Source: Diphasiastrum complanatum (Eukaryota > Streptophyta > Lycopodiopsida > Lycopodiales > Lycopodiaceae). From it: a DNA stretch of 64,000 nucleotides. The DNA is taken from positions 47,676,617-47,740,616 of the forward strand of contig CM055097.1 of the NCBI GenBank assembly GCA_029204225.1. Direction: 5' to 3'. A model generated the notes under the pieces. The model worked only from the letters and a program-made list of their open reading frames with translations, had not been told where the DNA came from and ran no database searches. Shown here piece after piece: positions 1 through 11,021 of the stretch. Made by a program: the position numbers and the translations under genes. How positions within the stretch are numbered: the first letter of the stretch is position 1; each line of letters opens with the position of its first letter.

Positions 1-529
1 CTAATTAATTATAAGACGTGATTTATATTCATTCACATGCTTAGGAGGTGATTGAGTTGAGCCCATAAATCAATGTCCCATACTATAGGCTTAATCTGAG
101 AAAAATTAGTGACTAGGCACATGTTTCACCTAATCCACCTACCAAACGGTTATGATTCCTAGATTAGGTATTGGATGGTAGGGTTAGTTCTATACTTAAC
201 CATGGACAACCCTAGATCTCAGATTTGAGCTAATCTATTAGTATTTTGATGACGATCTTTTTATACATTAATTGACGAGATTTAATGTTTGAGTACACAT
301 TGTTCTTCTAAGGCCAAGTTGAAGCATCTATGTTGGAGTGATTTTGATGATCTACATAGCTAATTGAATGATAGTGAAGCAATTTCCTATCCTATAAACA
401 TTTAAGATTTATTTGATTGCTTGATCATAGTAATTCTAGGACCAATTGCCACATAATCAATTTAGATGCACTTATAGCCAAATCAGAAGCTGATCTTGAT
501 TAATTTGGTTCCTTTGAAAACTCCAGTGC
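1..529. other. AT-rich sequence, no gene seen
   Basis: No reading frame of note, RNA gene or repeat boundary was recognised here. It lies just outside the left inverted arm that starts near 530. If the arm is the end of a transposon, its true outer end and target duplication could lie in this stretch, but I could not locate them. Confidence 0.5.
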
Positions 530-836
530 TTGATTGGACTCGTTGGAAATCTAACATATTAAGATTCATCATTATTAACAGATTAATGTACTATGTTGAA
601 TGGTCAAGTGTTAGGAGGTCACTCAACTCAAGATTCAAGCTGAAGAAATAGTGGATGATGTTGCTTAATTAAAGAAAGTGAACATCAAACAATCAAGATT
701 TAGAGCATACTCTTTTTTTTCATTGTTAGTAGGCCATCAATGTTGATCTATCCAAACCTTCTATGCCATAAAGTAATGTTAATGAGACACTTGCAACCTT
801 TGTTCTGAATCTCCAAAACTCTAAACTCGCTTTTGT
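530..836 (+). repeat. Left arm of long imperfect inverted repeat
   Basis: About 305 bases here match, in reverse complement, the stretch 2242-2546. Shared blocks include the run around 560-650 (ATGTACTATGTTGAATG and GGAGGTCACTCAA) and the run around 770-830 (GAGACACTTGCAACCTTT). By eye identity is roughly 80 percent with small indels. The arms enclose the RAD7-like gene fragment. The arm carries no recognisable coding sequence. It could be a long terminal inverted repeat of a Mutator-like or foldback element, or two copies of one unrelated repeat. Confidence 0.75.
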
Positions 837-1119
837 TTGGCACCATCTATTTGGTCAAACCAACCACTCCAAGTGAAAATTTAGAATGGACATCAAGGAG
901 TTTGCTAGTCGCCTTCAAAGGAATTGAACATAACAATAACAATCAGTTAGAGCACCAGACAAAAAAAATGTTTTGAATAAACAAAATGTCAAATGCCCAC
1001 TACTCCCATAGCCAAAATACTACTTGATGAAAAAACAATGTCGAAATATTTGCAATCCTTAATTCAAGGTCAAATTTGGACAATGAATTGTGCCTTCACA
1101 AAACAAGTCTCATGCAGGT

Positions 1120-1196
1120 GTCCAGAACAAAAGATAAGCCTACAAGTCTCATGTAGGTGTGCAGATGCCAAGCTAACCAACTGAGCCAACCCTGTG
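1120..1196 (-). repeat. tRNA-like head, SINE-type A box
   Basis: Read on the minus strand from about 1192 the sequence GGTTGGCTCAGTTGGTTAGC matches a tRNA D-arm and pol III A box. It resembles the A-box head of the small retroposed insert at 30216-30300. No clear B box follows: the expected place holds a short block (CATGAGACTTGT) that recurs at about 1098-1109. I read it as a decayed or truncated tRNA-derived SINE. No target duplication was found. Confidence 0.4.
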
Positions 1197-1234
1197 ATGA
1201 TATTTTTTTTAAGTGACAAAATAATGCTAGTATG

Positions 1235-2215
1235 CTTTATACATCAATTCTATGGGGTATTAAGAGCATTCAAGCACTTACAAACATTATGAAAGATAGA
1301 GTTCCTCAAGTTTCACACCAATGTGCACAAGAAGCTCACTCAAGACATCATCAGTGATACCACCAACTCCACCAAGAAAAATCTATGTCTATTCCTGTAG
1401 CTTAGTCAATGATGGAAGTAATTTAAGCACATTCATGTGTGCATAGCTCTCCAAAGAAAGAGAGTTCAACTTTGAAGCAAACCGTCAACAACTTTATTAA
1501 CTCCTGTTTTTGAAAGAAGAGAGCATAGACTGATATCCAAACAAGTCAATTGTGGAGTTGATTCGATCATAGTCGACATGCCTTTATCAGTCAACCTGTA
1601 TGCTCCTTTCAAAAACATTTTTCCAAGATTTGGCATAATCATAATATTTCCAGACTAGTAGCAGTGCTTTAGCATATTGTTTCAAATTACAACTTTATCT
1701 CCAGTTATTTCCATTTTCTAGTGACTAGGCCAAAGTTGCAAAATGAGATTCCCAAAATTGGTAACCAAACAATGTCACAAGATTGACCTCAATAGAATTT
1801 TTGGAGCATTGTGCAAGGATTTCTGTCAATTCTTGGTCAAAGATGAAAGAGCAATCGAGAAGTGCAATGCTGGACGAAGCTCCATCCACAAGAAGGTGCA
1901 AGATCTTGTAGTCCAATTTTTGACTACCACAAAGTTTTGCACACAAAACTTTCTTCATCATATCTGAAACATTCCGCAAAGACTCAACATACTCCATATT
2001 TTCACAAAGAACATCCATACATTTGGCAAAGATGGATGAGAAAGTTATTTCCATGGAAATTATTGTCTCTAGCTTGTTGAAAGGACTCCATTCTACTAGA
2101 GAAGCTTTCAAGTTTGAGGCGCCTACAATTTTTTGAGCTTTTGCGGTAGCTGTGTGTCCTTCCACAACCCTCCTTGCAGTAGAAAATGGCCCACGCCAAT
2201 CCTCCTGATCTCATG
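1235..2215 (-). pseudogene. RAD7-like LRR protein, gene fragment
   Basis: Minus-strand translation gives an open stretch (2165-1725, 146 codons) followed by leucine-rich-repeat text with stops down to about 1240. The first part has GPFSTARRVVEG, then the helical block ...FAKCMDVLCENMEYVESL, then LLVDGASSSIALLDCSFIFDQELTE. Downstream, in another frame, come LRR units such as GAYRLTDKGMSTMIES and LTCLDISLCSLLSKTGV. This order recalls plant homologues of yeast RAD7, LRR proteins of the nucleotide-excision-repair adaptor type. That assignment rests on remembered family character, not an alignment. Several stops and frame changes show it is broken, and the N- and C-terminal ends are missing. It lies between inverted arms, which suggests capture by a transposon. 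Confidence 0.6.
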
Positions 2216-2241
2216 CATCGATGGTAAGTTCACATAATAGT

Positions 2242-2546
2242 GACAAGAGCGAGCTTAGAGTTTTTGAGATTCAAAATAAAGGTTGCAAGTGTCTCACCAC
2301 TACCTTATGGAATAGAAGGTTTGAATACATCAACATTGATGACCTATTAAGGATGAGCAAAGAGAGTACGTTCTAAATCTTGATTGATTGATATTTACTT
2401 TCTTTGAATAGACAATATCATTTACTATTTCTTCATCTTGAATCTTGAATTGAGTGACCTCCTAGCACTTGTGCATTCAACATAGTACATTCATTTGTTA
2501 ATAATGATGGATCTTAATGGTTTAGACTTCTAATGAGTCCAATCAA
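2242..2546 (-). repeat. Right arm of long imperfect inverted repeat
   Basis: Reverse-complement partner of 530-836. The outer end of the matching stretch (GAGTCCAATCAA) stops exactly where the gypsy LTR begins with TGTTAG at 2547. The arm was therefore probably interrupted by that LTR element, and the rest may have been lost or lie elsewhere. Confidence 0.75.
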
Positions 2547-3554
2547 TGTTAGTTGATGCCACGTCCCGAGGTGTCGATGCAGTGAAACACCACTCCAAAA
2601 GGGCTTCCAGTGGAGTTGTAGAAGAGAGCTGAGTCTAAGAGCACGAGAATTACTAGTGCTAGGCTAAGTTGTACATTTTGTGAGGCCCATGGTAATTCCC
2701 AAAAGATGGAAAATCATGCGGGAGCTAGCTCAACTTGAGATGTATTTTTAATGAAGAGGCATCCCAATAATGAGTAAGTTAAGGGATGGCCCCCTAATTA
2801 TGTGTAAATCAAGAGGTGGAACCCAAATATTATAGAAATGGGTTCACCCACTCGTGGGTATTTAGGAGAGCCTTCTCCACAAGTTTCCAAAGCATATGAT
2901 TTGTAAGGAGATGTTGTTGCTTTGTTTATTGAAGATCCTACCATTTGCATTCCATTCTATGCTCCATCTTCATGCATTCAGTTTGGGTACTTGTGTATGA
3001 ATGTGCTTGTTGTTTCTTCCTTCTTTCAAGTTTGGTTTTGTGATTAATATCAGGTAGATGTGCGGGGTTTAGTGGCAGATCATAACCATTCTAGTTTGAT
3101 GTTGCTTTGTGCTTGACTCCCTTAGGATTTTTTTTATTAAAAATGTTGAGTGATATTTGTAATAAACACTTTGTAGGATTTTGCAATTCTTAGTTAGATT
3201 CAATTTTGTTGATCTGGTGACTTCCATAGGAAAACATTCATTCTTATTCATTGTTTATTGTTTAGATTAGATTAGTAATAATCTGTATTATGTAAGAAAC
3301 CAAAGAAGATCTAAAGCAGACTATAGAACGAGATGTCTAATCCTGATAGATCATAGATTTAAGTTGAGCTTCCATTATCAGTCAAGGATCAAGATCAGTA
3401 GATGTGCCAAACTGACAGGCGGGGCACATCACCATTATACTGCAAGCTATAGAATTGAGAAGAGAAGCAGAGTTTCTGTCGGTTGTAGGTTGATAGGAAT
3501 CTGTAAACAATGTCAGTAGAACCAGTAAACATTGTGCTAGTGAATAAGCAAACA
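2547..3554 (+). repeat. Ty3/gypsy 5' LTR (Asp-PBS family)
   Basis: The stretch begins TGTTAG and ends AAACA, about 1008 bases. It shares blocks with the 1.2-kb LTRs at 42627 and 49827, for example AATTCCCAAAAGATGGAAAATCATG near 2693 compared with AATCCCAAAAGATGGAATGACCATG there. A TATA-like GGTATTTAGGAGAG lies near 2858. Directly after the end, TTGGTGCCAGTTGC at 3555 resembles the tRNA-Asp-type primer-binding site seen at 43845. The ORF-like stretch on the minus strand (3395-3757) is not convincing as a gene. No matching 3' LTR is present, so the element is truncated. Confidence 0.6.
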
Positions 3555-3924
3555 TTGGTGCCAGTTGCTTCTGATAATCTTCTTAATCTTGCTGAGAACT
3601 CTACTATAACAATCGATTTTACAGTTTTTCTTGCTTCTGATTGCCTAGTTGTTTTTTTTGCATTCATCTTTTTCACAAGCACACATTCCATTTTTTCTCT
3701 AAGATCCGATTTGCAATAAAACACCACCGCCCGACATTCAAGCAAACACCATCCCAACTGCTATCTAATGTCTCCTAAAACCAATCCTCCATTGACACGT
3801 CCCTATCATGCACCATTTTAGGAGGAAGAAGAATAGTTTGCGTCTAGAACTGCTAGTCCTGTAATCGACATTGCACCCGATGACCCAACTTAAAAAATTA
3901 CATCCGACAAGCCTTTCAGAATTT

Positions 3925-4235
3925 TTCATCTGATAAATTTCCATGCGATATTACATCTGAAAAGTTTTTCAGGATTTTGCATCCGGCGAATTACCATCTG
4001 ACAAATATTTTGGGATTTTTGCATTTTGCATCCGACGAATTTCCATCCAAAATTACATCTGACAAATCTTTCGGGATTTTTGCATTTTGCATCCGACAGA
4101 TTTCCATCCGAAATTACATCCAACAAATTTTTCAATATTTTTGCATTTTGCATCCGACGATTTTGTATCCAATGTCGCATCCTACGATTTTGTATCCAAC
4201 ATGCAACCAACAGTTGCATTTGAGACTATAACTGA
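3925..4235 (+). repeat. Minisatellite of CATCCGAC-type units in gypsy leader
   Basis: The core CATCCGAC/CATCTGAC recurs many times, and a longer unit of about 61 bases starting TTTTTGCATTTTGCATCC is seen near 4016, 4077 and 4138. Weaker copies continue to about 4380. The array makes shadow open frames on both strands, which are repeat artefacts. It sits in the untranslated leader between the gypsy PBS and gag. Confidence 0.85.
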
Positions 4236-4479
4236 CAGTAGATCCGAAAGCTCTTAAACTATCATAGACTTAACATCTGACATTGTCACAGAGTTTGCCA
4301 ACACTGTAACCAACTTTACATCCAACATTGTGACAGAGTTTGCATCTGACATTGTCATTCAAGTTACAACCGACGATCCGGCAGACCCATTATAAACCTA
4401 ACTCTATTCTAAGGTACTGTCAACCAAATATCACAAAAAAATCAAAACAAAAAAAGAGTTGAATCATTCCATTTCTCAT

Positions 4480-5010
4480 GGCAAATATACCAGAAGAATT
4501 TTTGAATGAGATCACACCGAGCGATAATCCAAACGATGAGAAAAAAATCTTATTGTCTTAGATCTTAGGTGAATCAAGATCCTGGGCCATCTAGATGGAG
4601 GCCTAATCAATTTTATAACTCTGACAACCAACCTATTCAACATGCTCCTCATAGAAAGAGATATGATAAATGAACACCGAGGTTAGAACTACCAAAGTTC
4701 GATGATAATGTGGACCCTCATATAATTTTACATATCTTTGAGAATGCATGTGAAGTGTATGGTGAATATATGGATGATGCAAAAGTCCAACTGTTTTCAA
4801 TGACCATGGTGGATAAAGCATGAGAGTGGTTTTTTAACCTCGATTGTGATGATAGACAAGAGGGGTCAAAACTGAAAGAGTCTTTTATTAAGCGATTCCA
4901 ACCTTCCAGACTCATAGAGAGCCCATTCATACAACTTAGTAACATAAAAATAAAAAAAGATGAACGAGTACGTGACTATATCGAGCACTTTAAGCATTTC
5001 AGAAGTCAAG
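4480..5010 (+). pseudogene. Ty3/gypsy gag remnant
   Basis: Plus-strand text from about 4690 reads LPKFDDNVDPHIILHIFENA, then VQLFSMTMVDKA, a stop, EWFFNLD, then LKESFIKRFQPSRLIESPF and RVRDYIEHFKHF. This is the retrotransposon gag (capsid) domain of plant gypsy elements. The stop within KA-EW and others upstream show it is dead. The same domain with the same wording (IFENVCDVYGE, VQLFSMTMIAKA) occurs in the gag-only element at 46080-47540, so both belong to one family. No zinc knuckle, protease or RT follows; the text is lost at the AT-rich repeat near 5015. Confidence 0.8.
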
Positions 5011-5014
5011 ATTT

Positions 5015-5550
5015 GACTTTCAATCTGGATATGATGTTCGCTTTGGATGTCTTATTTAAATTTACATTTGATATGATATTTGATGTTAAGCTTTTACAAA
5101 TAATGCTCAATTTGCAAGGTCTTGTTTTAGTTTCAATTTAAATATGATGTGTGATTAAGATGTCTTTTTTAGATTTCAAATTGGATATGATATCTGATGT
5201 TTATGTTTTAGAAATAAATTTTCATGCCTTGTTTAAGTTTCAATTTGAATATGGTGTTTGATTTTGATGTCATTTTAAGTTTTAATTTGGATGATGCTCA
5301 CTATTTAGGTTTTAATACAAAATATTCAGCTAAATTGAAACTATATACAATAGTTTTAACCTTATTAGTTCTATATTCTTGATATTCAATAGTTGAATTA
5401 TAAGATGAGATCTTCTATTTGAGAACATTAATAGTCTTAAAATAGTTGAATTTGTGGGTTTAGTTATAATGTGCAATTTTCATATCTTGATTTAAGTTCC
5501 AATTTGTATATGTTGTTGTTCGATTTTGATGTCTTATTTTTTTTCCCATG
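5015..5550 (+). repeat. Degenerate AT-rich tandem repeat
   Basis: A motif close to TTTCAATTTGAATATGATG followed by TTTGATTTTGATGTC recurs near 5019, 5061, 5130, 5173, 5240, 5280 and 5497 with irregular spacing. It begins where gag homology ends. It could be subterminal repeat sequence of the CACTA remnant downstream, or an independent satellite. Confidence 0.6.
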
Positions 5551-5789
5551 TTTGAAGGACTACGAATCATCATCTGGTTCTAGTGACGATGATCACAGAC
5601 ATTCTGTATCCACTCTAAGATTGGGATACAATGGGCCACATATAGATCAACTATCTTGTAGTGAGCGGATGGGATTACAAGCCATGATGAATAGATGAAC
5701 AAAAAAATGTCGCAAGACAAATTGGTCTAAATAGGTCTCTTATTACCTTAAAAAAGGACAAATTTTGGCAATCGCCAAAGTTTCAAACA

Positions 5790-6453
5790 AGATAGAGGGA
5801 GTGTGAAAGATTTCAACTAGTTTAGTCAAATTTGCTCCATTTGTTTATATGGCATTGAGGCCAATTTCATATTAGACTTAGAGTTTGACTTTTCAAAGTT
5901 ATATTAGTCTACAAGCATTTTAATAGACACTAAGTCTTTTGGAAAGTGTGGGAAACTATAGAACACAAGTTTTGGAGGGATTCAATTTTAGTAGAAACAT
6001 TGAATCTAGTTACAATAATAGTAGGGTTTTTCATTATGGAGGAAAACCAAAGTTTGAACTTAGGTTTGGACCTGTTATAAAAGGATGTAACTCGTGGGAA
6101 GAGGAGTCTTTTATCTCTCTCTTATCTCATTTATGCTTATACAATAGTTCTCTTGAGTTCTACTATCCATTGGTGCACTATACTTGTGATACCTTGCAAT
6201 TCTATGTGTAGAACGATCATTAATTGCTATTTTCAGATCCACACGTGTGAAATATAGTAGCTTACAGTAATTGTACGGACAACAACATTATTCTATGTTT
6301 TGGTTCATGTTTGATCAAGAATTATTAGAGTTTGCATCTGATTCTTAGAGTAGATGTTGATTTTTCTACATTGACAAGATTGGCGATATGTTGTCTTTCA
6401 AACCCAAGATCATTTTATGGATTTAGATCTTTATTGATCTGAAATCTTTCACA
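5790..6453 (+). repeat. Retrotransposon LTR (3' LTR or solo)
   Basis: A purine tract, GATAGAGGGAG, is followed at 5802 by TGTGAAAGATTTCA. The stretch ends at 6453 with TGAAATCTTTCACA, so it has TG...CA ends inside a perfect 15-base inverted terminal match (5801-5815 and 6440-6454). A TATA box, GTTATAAAAGG, lies near 6074. The purine tract suggests the 3' LTR of an element whose body is gone. No duplicated target was found: flanks are GGGAG and CCCCA. CACTA transposase text starts directly to the right. Confidence 0.55.
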
Positions 6454-6461
6454 CCCCAAAC

Positions 6462-8130
6462 ATGTGGTCTACTTGGCCAGTGGTGTTGGTCAACTATAAC
6501 ATTCCACCTTGGCTAACTATAAAAAACAGACATCTCATGTTAGCACTTTTAATTCCTGCAAATCACAAAGTAAAAAATATGGATGTCTACCTTGCACCGT
6601 TAGTTGAAGAATTAGAGCTATTGTGGAAGGGTTTCCAATCATATGACATTTCACATCCAATACAAGACAACAAGTTTTTGTTGTGCGCAATTCTAATGTG
6701 GACAATGCATGACTATCCAAGATTGGGTGATTACTCTAGTGACTTTAAAATGAGATCACTTTTATTTTCTATATATTTGTTTTTTGTGTATTCATTATTT
6801 ATGTTTAATTTCTTGTCCTACAAGTTGTAACACGAATTGCATTTGATTTTTTGAGGTTTTACAATATCGCGCGTGTCTCGTTTGTGGACTGAATATTGAT
6901 GCTCGACACACTCACATCATCTAAGCAAAGTTGTATATGAAAATCAGCGCAAATACTTGCATGAGGATCATTTGTTTCGAAATACACAAAGAAAGGGCTT
7001 TGGAGGAAAGACGGAAACAAGGATGCCTCCAAAGAGAATGTCCATGGCAGATTGGCACAAGCTCTGGATTGAATCTAAGAGCAAACCAATCAACGGTATG
7101 AAAAGACTATCTATATTTCATTGTCTACCATATTGGAATAAACTTTTGATTAATCACTTGCTTGATCCTATGCAAATATTTGAAAATGTGTGAATCAATA
7201 TGGAAAACACTTGGTGGGTGAAAAAGATAGTATTAATGCAAGACAAGACCTACAAGAATCAAAAACAAAAAAAAAAACAATATTGGCCAAATTAGGGTTA
7301 GTACAACAATCTCTTATTCATGTCATTGAATTTTTGCTTCAAATACATCCATCTACTCCACGACTATGGAATGATGAGGAGAACAATGAGATAAAAGGCG
7401 AATCCCACACACACCCCCCCCCCCCCCCCCCCCCAAGGGTATAGGTGCTCCTAAGAAAATGACACCTTTTCTTAGAGAAGTTTTTTTTACTTTCATGTTC
7501 TATAATTCTAGAGTGATGGATAAGTGGTTGAAATTATATGAACAAGAGAAGAAAAAAAGAGCGTTGGCTACAAATAGACACCTACATAATAGGCATAGAG
7601 GTCAAGCTGCACCTTCACGTGCTACTTCGCTAAGTCATGTACATCACTTTCAGAATCATCACACGAAGGATTAGCCAATACAATACTTGGATCCATTGGA
7701 GTATCAATTGGTTTGCAATCAAATATATAAAAATTTTCTAGAGTATTTCTGCTGGCAAAGATAGATCTTCTTTTGAGTTGTTGCCTGCAGCATAGAATGG
7801 GCGGTTGACACACTCCAACAAGCAAGATCAAAGGGACAAGTCATATCTAACATGGAATGGGAATTTGCAAGAGAATGTGATTAAAAGGTTTGTCTATTGT
7901 TTTTTCTTTAAGTAAAATTTAATGTATTGTCTTAATTACAATTAATGTGGCAATATCAAAAGTATAGTGCAATGTGGGCATACGGTCATCATCATCGCAT
8001 TGAACGATTTGATAAAAATGACGAACTTATGATTGTGGTGTGATGGCATCTTTAAATCAAGAAAGTTGGAGTAGTGCATTGTTGGAGGGTTTGCGGATCT
8101 CAAGGCAACCCTAACCCTAGTTAATAAGTG
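6462..8130 (+). pseudogene. CACTA (En/Spm) tnp2 transposase remnant A
   Basis: The open stretch 6462-6830 reads STWPVVLVNYNIPPWL, then LMLALLIPANHKVKNMDVYL and LLCAILMWTMHDYPRLG. These are hallmarks of the plant tnp2 transposase family (Transposase_21). Downstream, 6957-7193 gives WHKLWIES and NKLLINHLLDPMQIFENV before a stop. A matching tail (WKHL/GEKD/ARQDLQES) follows in a shifted frame, and short late-domain scraps (RTYDCGVMASLNQESWSSA) are seen near 8015-8075. The copy has many stops and frame changes and no N-terminus. It is a paralogue of the better copy at 51155-53030. Confidence 0.85.
7414..7434 (+). repeat. Poly-C tract of 21
   Basis: An uninterrupted run of 21 C residues follows a short CA repeat inside the CACTA remnant. 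Such a long C homopolymer is uncommon in plant nuclear DNA; its exact length may be unreliable. Confidence 0.9.
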
Positions 8131-8376
8131 AGAGGGATTTGGCACTCTGCGTGTGTAAGTCCAACTCGATGATCACACAGTTATTTTGATTGATTAGTTA
8201 AAAGTTAATAAAAGGACTTTAGGCCTTTTTGCGAGACTTTTAACGTCGCAGCGCCTAAATGTCAAGTAAAGTTGGGTTTCCCTCCAATTTTGATGGTTCC
8301 CACACTTTTTTAAATTTGAATAAAAAGAGAGGCAAGACTGGACCAATAGGATTCAGAGGCTAGGGTCCTCCTCTCT

Positions 8377-8434
8377 ACTATAAGAAGGGACCAACTTGAG
8401 TTGCTTCTAATGTTCATTTTCTCATTTCAATAAA
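8377..8434 (+). promoter_or_regulatory. Putative gypsy LTR promoter and poly(A) signal
   Basis: A TATA-like ACTATAAGAAG at 8377-8387 is followed 42 bases on by AATAAA at 8429-8434. The pair lies upstream of the Asp-type primer-binding site at 8831. This is the U3/R layout expected for the 5' LTR of the gypsy element whose gag-pol begins near 9540. I could not fix the left end of this LTR (somewhere near 8050-8200). Confidence 0.45.
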
Positions 8435-8830
8435 GCAGATTGGTTCTCTTAAAAAATGGATTGATGAATGTCCTTGCTCTCTATCACTTTTTCCTCCATC
8501 TCTCATGCTTATTTGGATTTTGCTAAAAAGTTGGATCTGAGTGTTATTGGGATTGTATGTTATTATACTTTTTATGAGAGAGAAAGAGAGAGAGAGAAAG
8601 AGTAAGCTATCTCTGTTGTGGATGTGTAGTGTTAAGGGATTTGTAGTGTTAAAGAGTAGGGTTAATGGATGTAGAGATAGATGTGAATCCTCCATTCATG
8701 TTTAAATCTGAACTAAACTATCGCTCTCATGGGAACGAACCTACGCGTGACAACTAACTCCGTCTCTTTGATGCTAGATTGACTAGATCTTAGATTCAGG
8801 TTAGACAAGGAAAGAAACCCACTACAATTT

Positions 8831-8848
8831 TGTAGCCGTTTCCGGGGA
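8831..8848 (+). other. tRNA-Asp-type primer-binding site
   Basis: TGTAGCCGTTTCCGGGGA is close to the sequence complementary to the tRNA-Asp 3' end (TGGCGCCGTTGCCGGGGA) used by many Tat/Athila gypsy elements. It would mark the LTR/internal boundary at about 8830. Confidence 0.55.
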
Positions 8849-9539
8849 GCTACGCCAATTTTTCAGTTGCAGCATGATTGTTGGATAGTTAGCTTGCATT
8901 AGGCATCTTGTCGTGGGCATGAATAGTGCTAGATTTGCATTTTAAGGTTAGTTCGAGATTGATTTTGTTTGATTTGAGTGGATTGGCTTGTTTGAAATCT
9001 AATTTGATTGATAAACAGTCAAAGCTATTCAGTTCACCAATCTTAAGATCTATTTGAATCTGAGATATCAGAGAAAATAACAAAAATTGGTCAAATCTAC
9101 CAGATTGGTTAAAAAAGAGGCAAAAAGCGTCATCGGAGCTGATAACTTTTTACTCTCTTTTAGGAAACCTTTGCCGAGTTGCAAACACCTTCGATTTTAT
9201 TTACAAAACCTTCAGTTTGAAGGGCAAAGATTAATTCCTAGCAGATTTCCAGAAACATCATAAAAACCATCAAAAAGCACCAAAAAATTGCCAAAACCCT
9301 AAAAATACAGAAAAAGAACCTTCGCCCGATTCACTGTGCTTAGGTGTGATTCAGTTCTATCTATTGCCAAGTCGGCAGATTAATAATACCAAAAATAGAA
9401 AGGTCTTCAGAGGATCAGTTGTCATATTGCCATATTTTTGTCAAAAAGTCATTTTTTTGCAAAAATACCAATATCACTCTTGAACCTTCACCAAAACCTT
9501 CACCGAGTTTCAAGAACTTTCATCTATAGTAAAATACTA

Positions 9540-10370
9540 TGGAAAAGTTGCAGTTGCAATTTGATGAGAAGATCAAAGCATTGGAAAATTTCCACGGGAA
9601 AGCAAACAAGGAACCTGAAAAGCTTGCAAAGTCTTTTCCTACCAGGGAAAATGTTTGGCGTTATATTTGTACAGGAAATCACACAATGAACGAGTGTCCT
9701 CAATTGAAAAAACGAATGGAAATCAGTGTTTGTCATCTGTGTAATTCACCTGATCATGAGACCGCTTTTTTGCAACTTCAACCCTCAGATAATTCAACAA
9801 CGGTATGCCCATATGGGATATCAAGAACCATAGTATGGAGGTAATCCAGCAGTAAGACCGCGACGATCTCCTCTTGGATACCCGGAACGTTTACCACCAA
9901 AGCACTCCGCTCCTCCAGCCAATTTGATACAACCAAAACCTTACGGAAATGCTGAACAATGGAACTATGGAAATGATCAAGCAAGTGGATCTTCAGAAGA
10001 ATATGTCATTTATGCTGCTGCTCAACAACAAGCCTCCAGAAATTGGACCAGAGCACCACTCGGATGCTTTGCATGTGGAGAAAATCACAGAGTTGCAGAA
10101 TGCCCAAATAAAGATAAATTTGTACCATTCTGTCGGGAATTGCTATAAAGAGACTGTCCATCAAGATCGAAGCCACCTTAATATTGAAAAACGAAGATAT
10201 CAGGATATGAGACAATGGATCAAACATCTACAGAAGAAGAGGAGCTTGAAGCTGCTAAAGCAACAACTGAAGTTCAGTCTTCACCATTGCAGCCGCCAAG
10301 AAATTTTACGTATGGATATAAATGATCAGTTACATCATCTTGAAGGAACCCTTCAAGATGACTGAACCAG
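9540..10370 (+). pseudogene. Ty3/gypsy gag with zinc knuckles
   Basis: From the ATG at 9539 the frame reads MEKLQLQFDEKIKALENF and then a knuckle-like series. ICTGNHTMNEC has its first Cys changed to Arg (WRYIC), VCHLCNSPDHE is partial, and, in a second frame at about 10069, CFACGENHRVAEC is a complete C-x2-C-x3-H-x4-C knuckle. These RNA-binding motifs belong to the nucleocapsid part of gag; the capsid part upstream is not recognisable. Frame changes near 9840 and 10150 show it is inactive. Protease and RT follow on the same strand. Confidence 0.75.
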
Positions 10371-10619
10371 AAGCATCACATATAGAACTACTCATGAACA
10401 TTTTGTCTAGCAAGATCAATATTTCATTGGGAGAGTTCTGAAGTTGGTGCCAAAAGCAAAGAAGTCTTAGCGCAAAAGTTAGCTCAAGAAGAACCAGAAG
10501 TCCATCATGAGCCGCTTTTTTGTGCTGGATTTGAAGAATCTAACAAAGTACTCCATGTTGGAGCCGCTTGGGAAAGTGAACAAAAGAATATCACTCTGCC
10601 GATATAGCATAGACAATTT

Positions 10620-11021
10620 CCTAAAGAAGCAGCCGTGATAGATGAAGGTTCAGGAGTGAACATTATGTGCAAAATGGGCCTTACAAAGATTAAGCCTGCT
10701 ACTTTTGCTATTAAGCTAGCTGATCAAACGACAGTTCGTCCATGAGAAATGGTGGAAGATATACCTGTCAGAATTGCGGGAGTACAGTTCGTCATTACTT
10801 TCATAGTGATGGACTTACCAAAAGTGCCAAATGTCTACCGAATTCTATTAGGACGTCCATGGTTACGAATTGCGCAAGTAGTTCATAACTGGGGTACTGG
10901 AAAAATCACTTTTGAAATTTGTGAACGTGCAGTTAAAATTGATCCTACAACTTGGACTATCAAACCAGTGGTTCAAAAAGAGTATGACAATTCATCAACA
11001 ACAGATCATACTTGTGATTGA
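10620..11021 (+). pseudogene. Ty3/gypsy aspartic protease remnant
   Basis: The text around 10634 reads AVIDEGSGVNIMC. The normal retropepsin active site is D-S/T-G, so here it is disturbed (D-E-G-S-G). A stop at 10743 interrupts the sequence. The open part (10749-11021) continues VRIAGVQFVITFIV and VYRILLGRPWLR; the ILLGRPWL block is the classic C-terminal protease flap of plant gypsy elements. It lies between the gag knuckles and RT, as expected. Confidence 0.75.

Noticed and set aside
3395-3757. 120-codon minus frame around a gypsy LTR end as a gene
   Set aside because: It spans the LTR/primer-site boundary, has no recognised domain and is antisense to the element.
3977-4231. Overlapping open frames on both strands of the CATCCGAC array
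   Set aside because: They follow from a tandem repeat whose length keeps frames open. The composition is monotonous with no domain.
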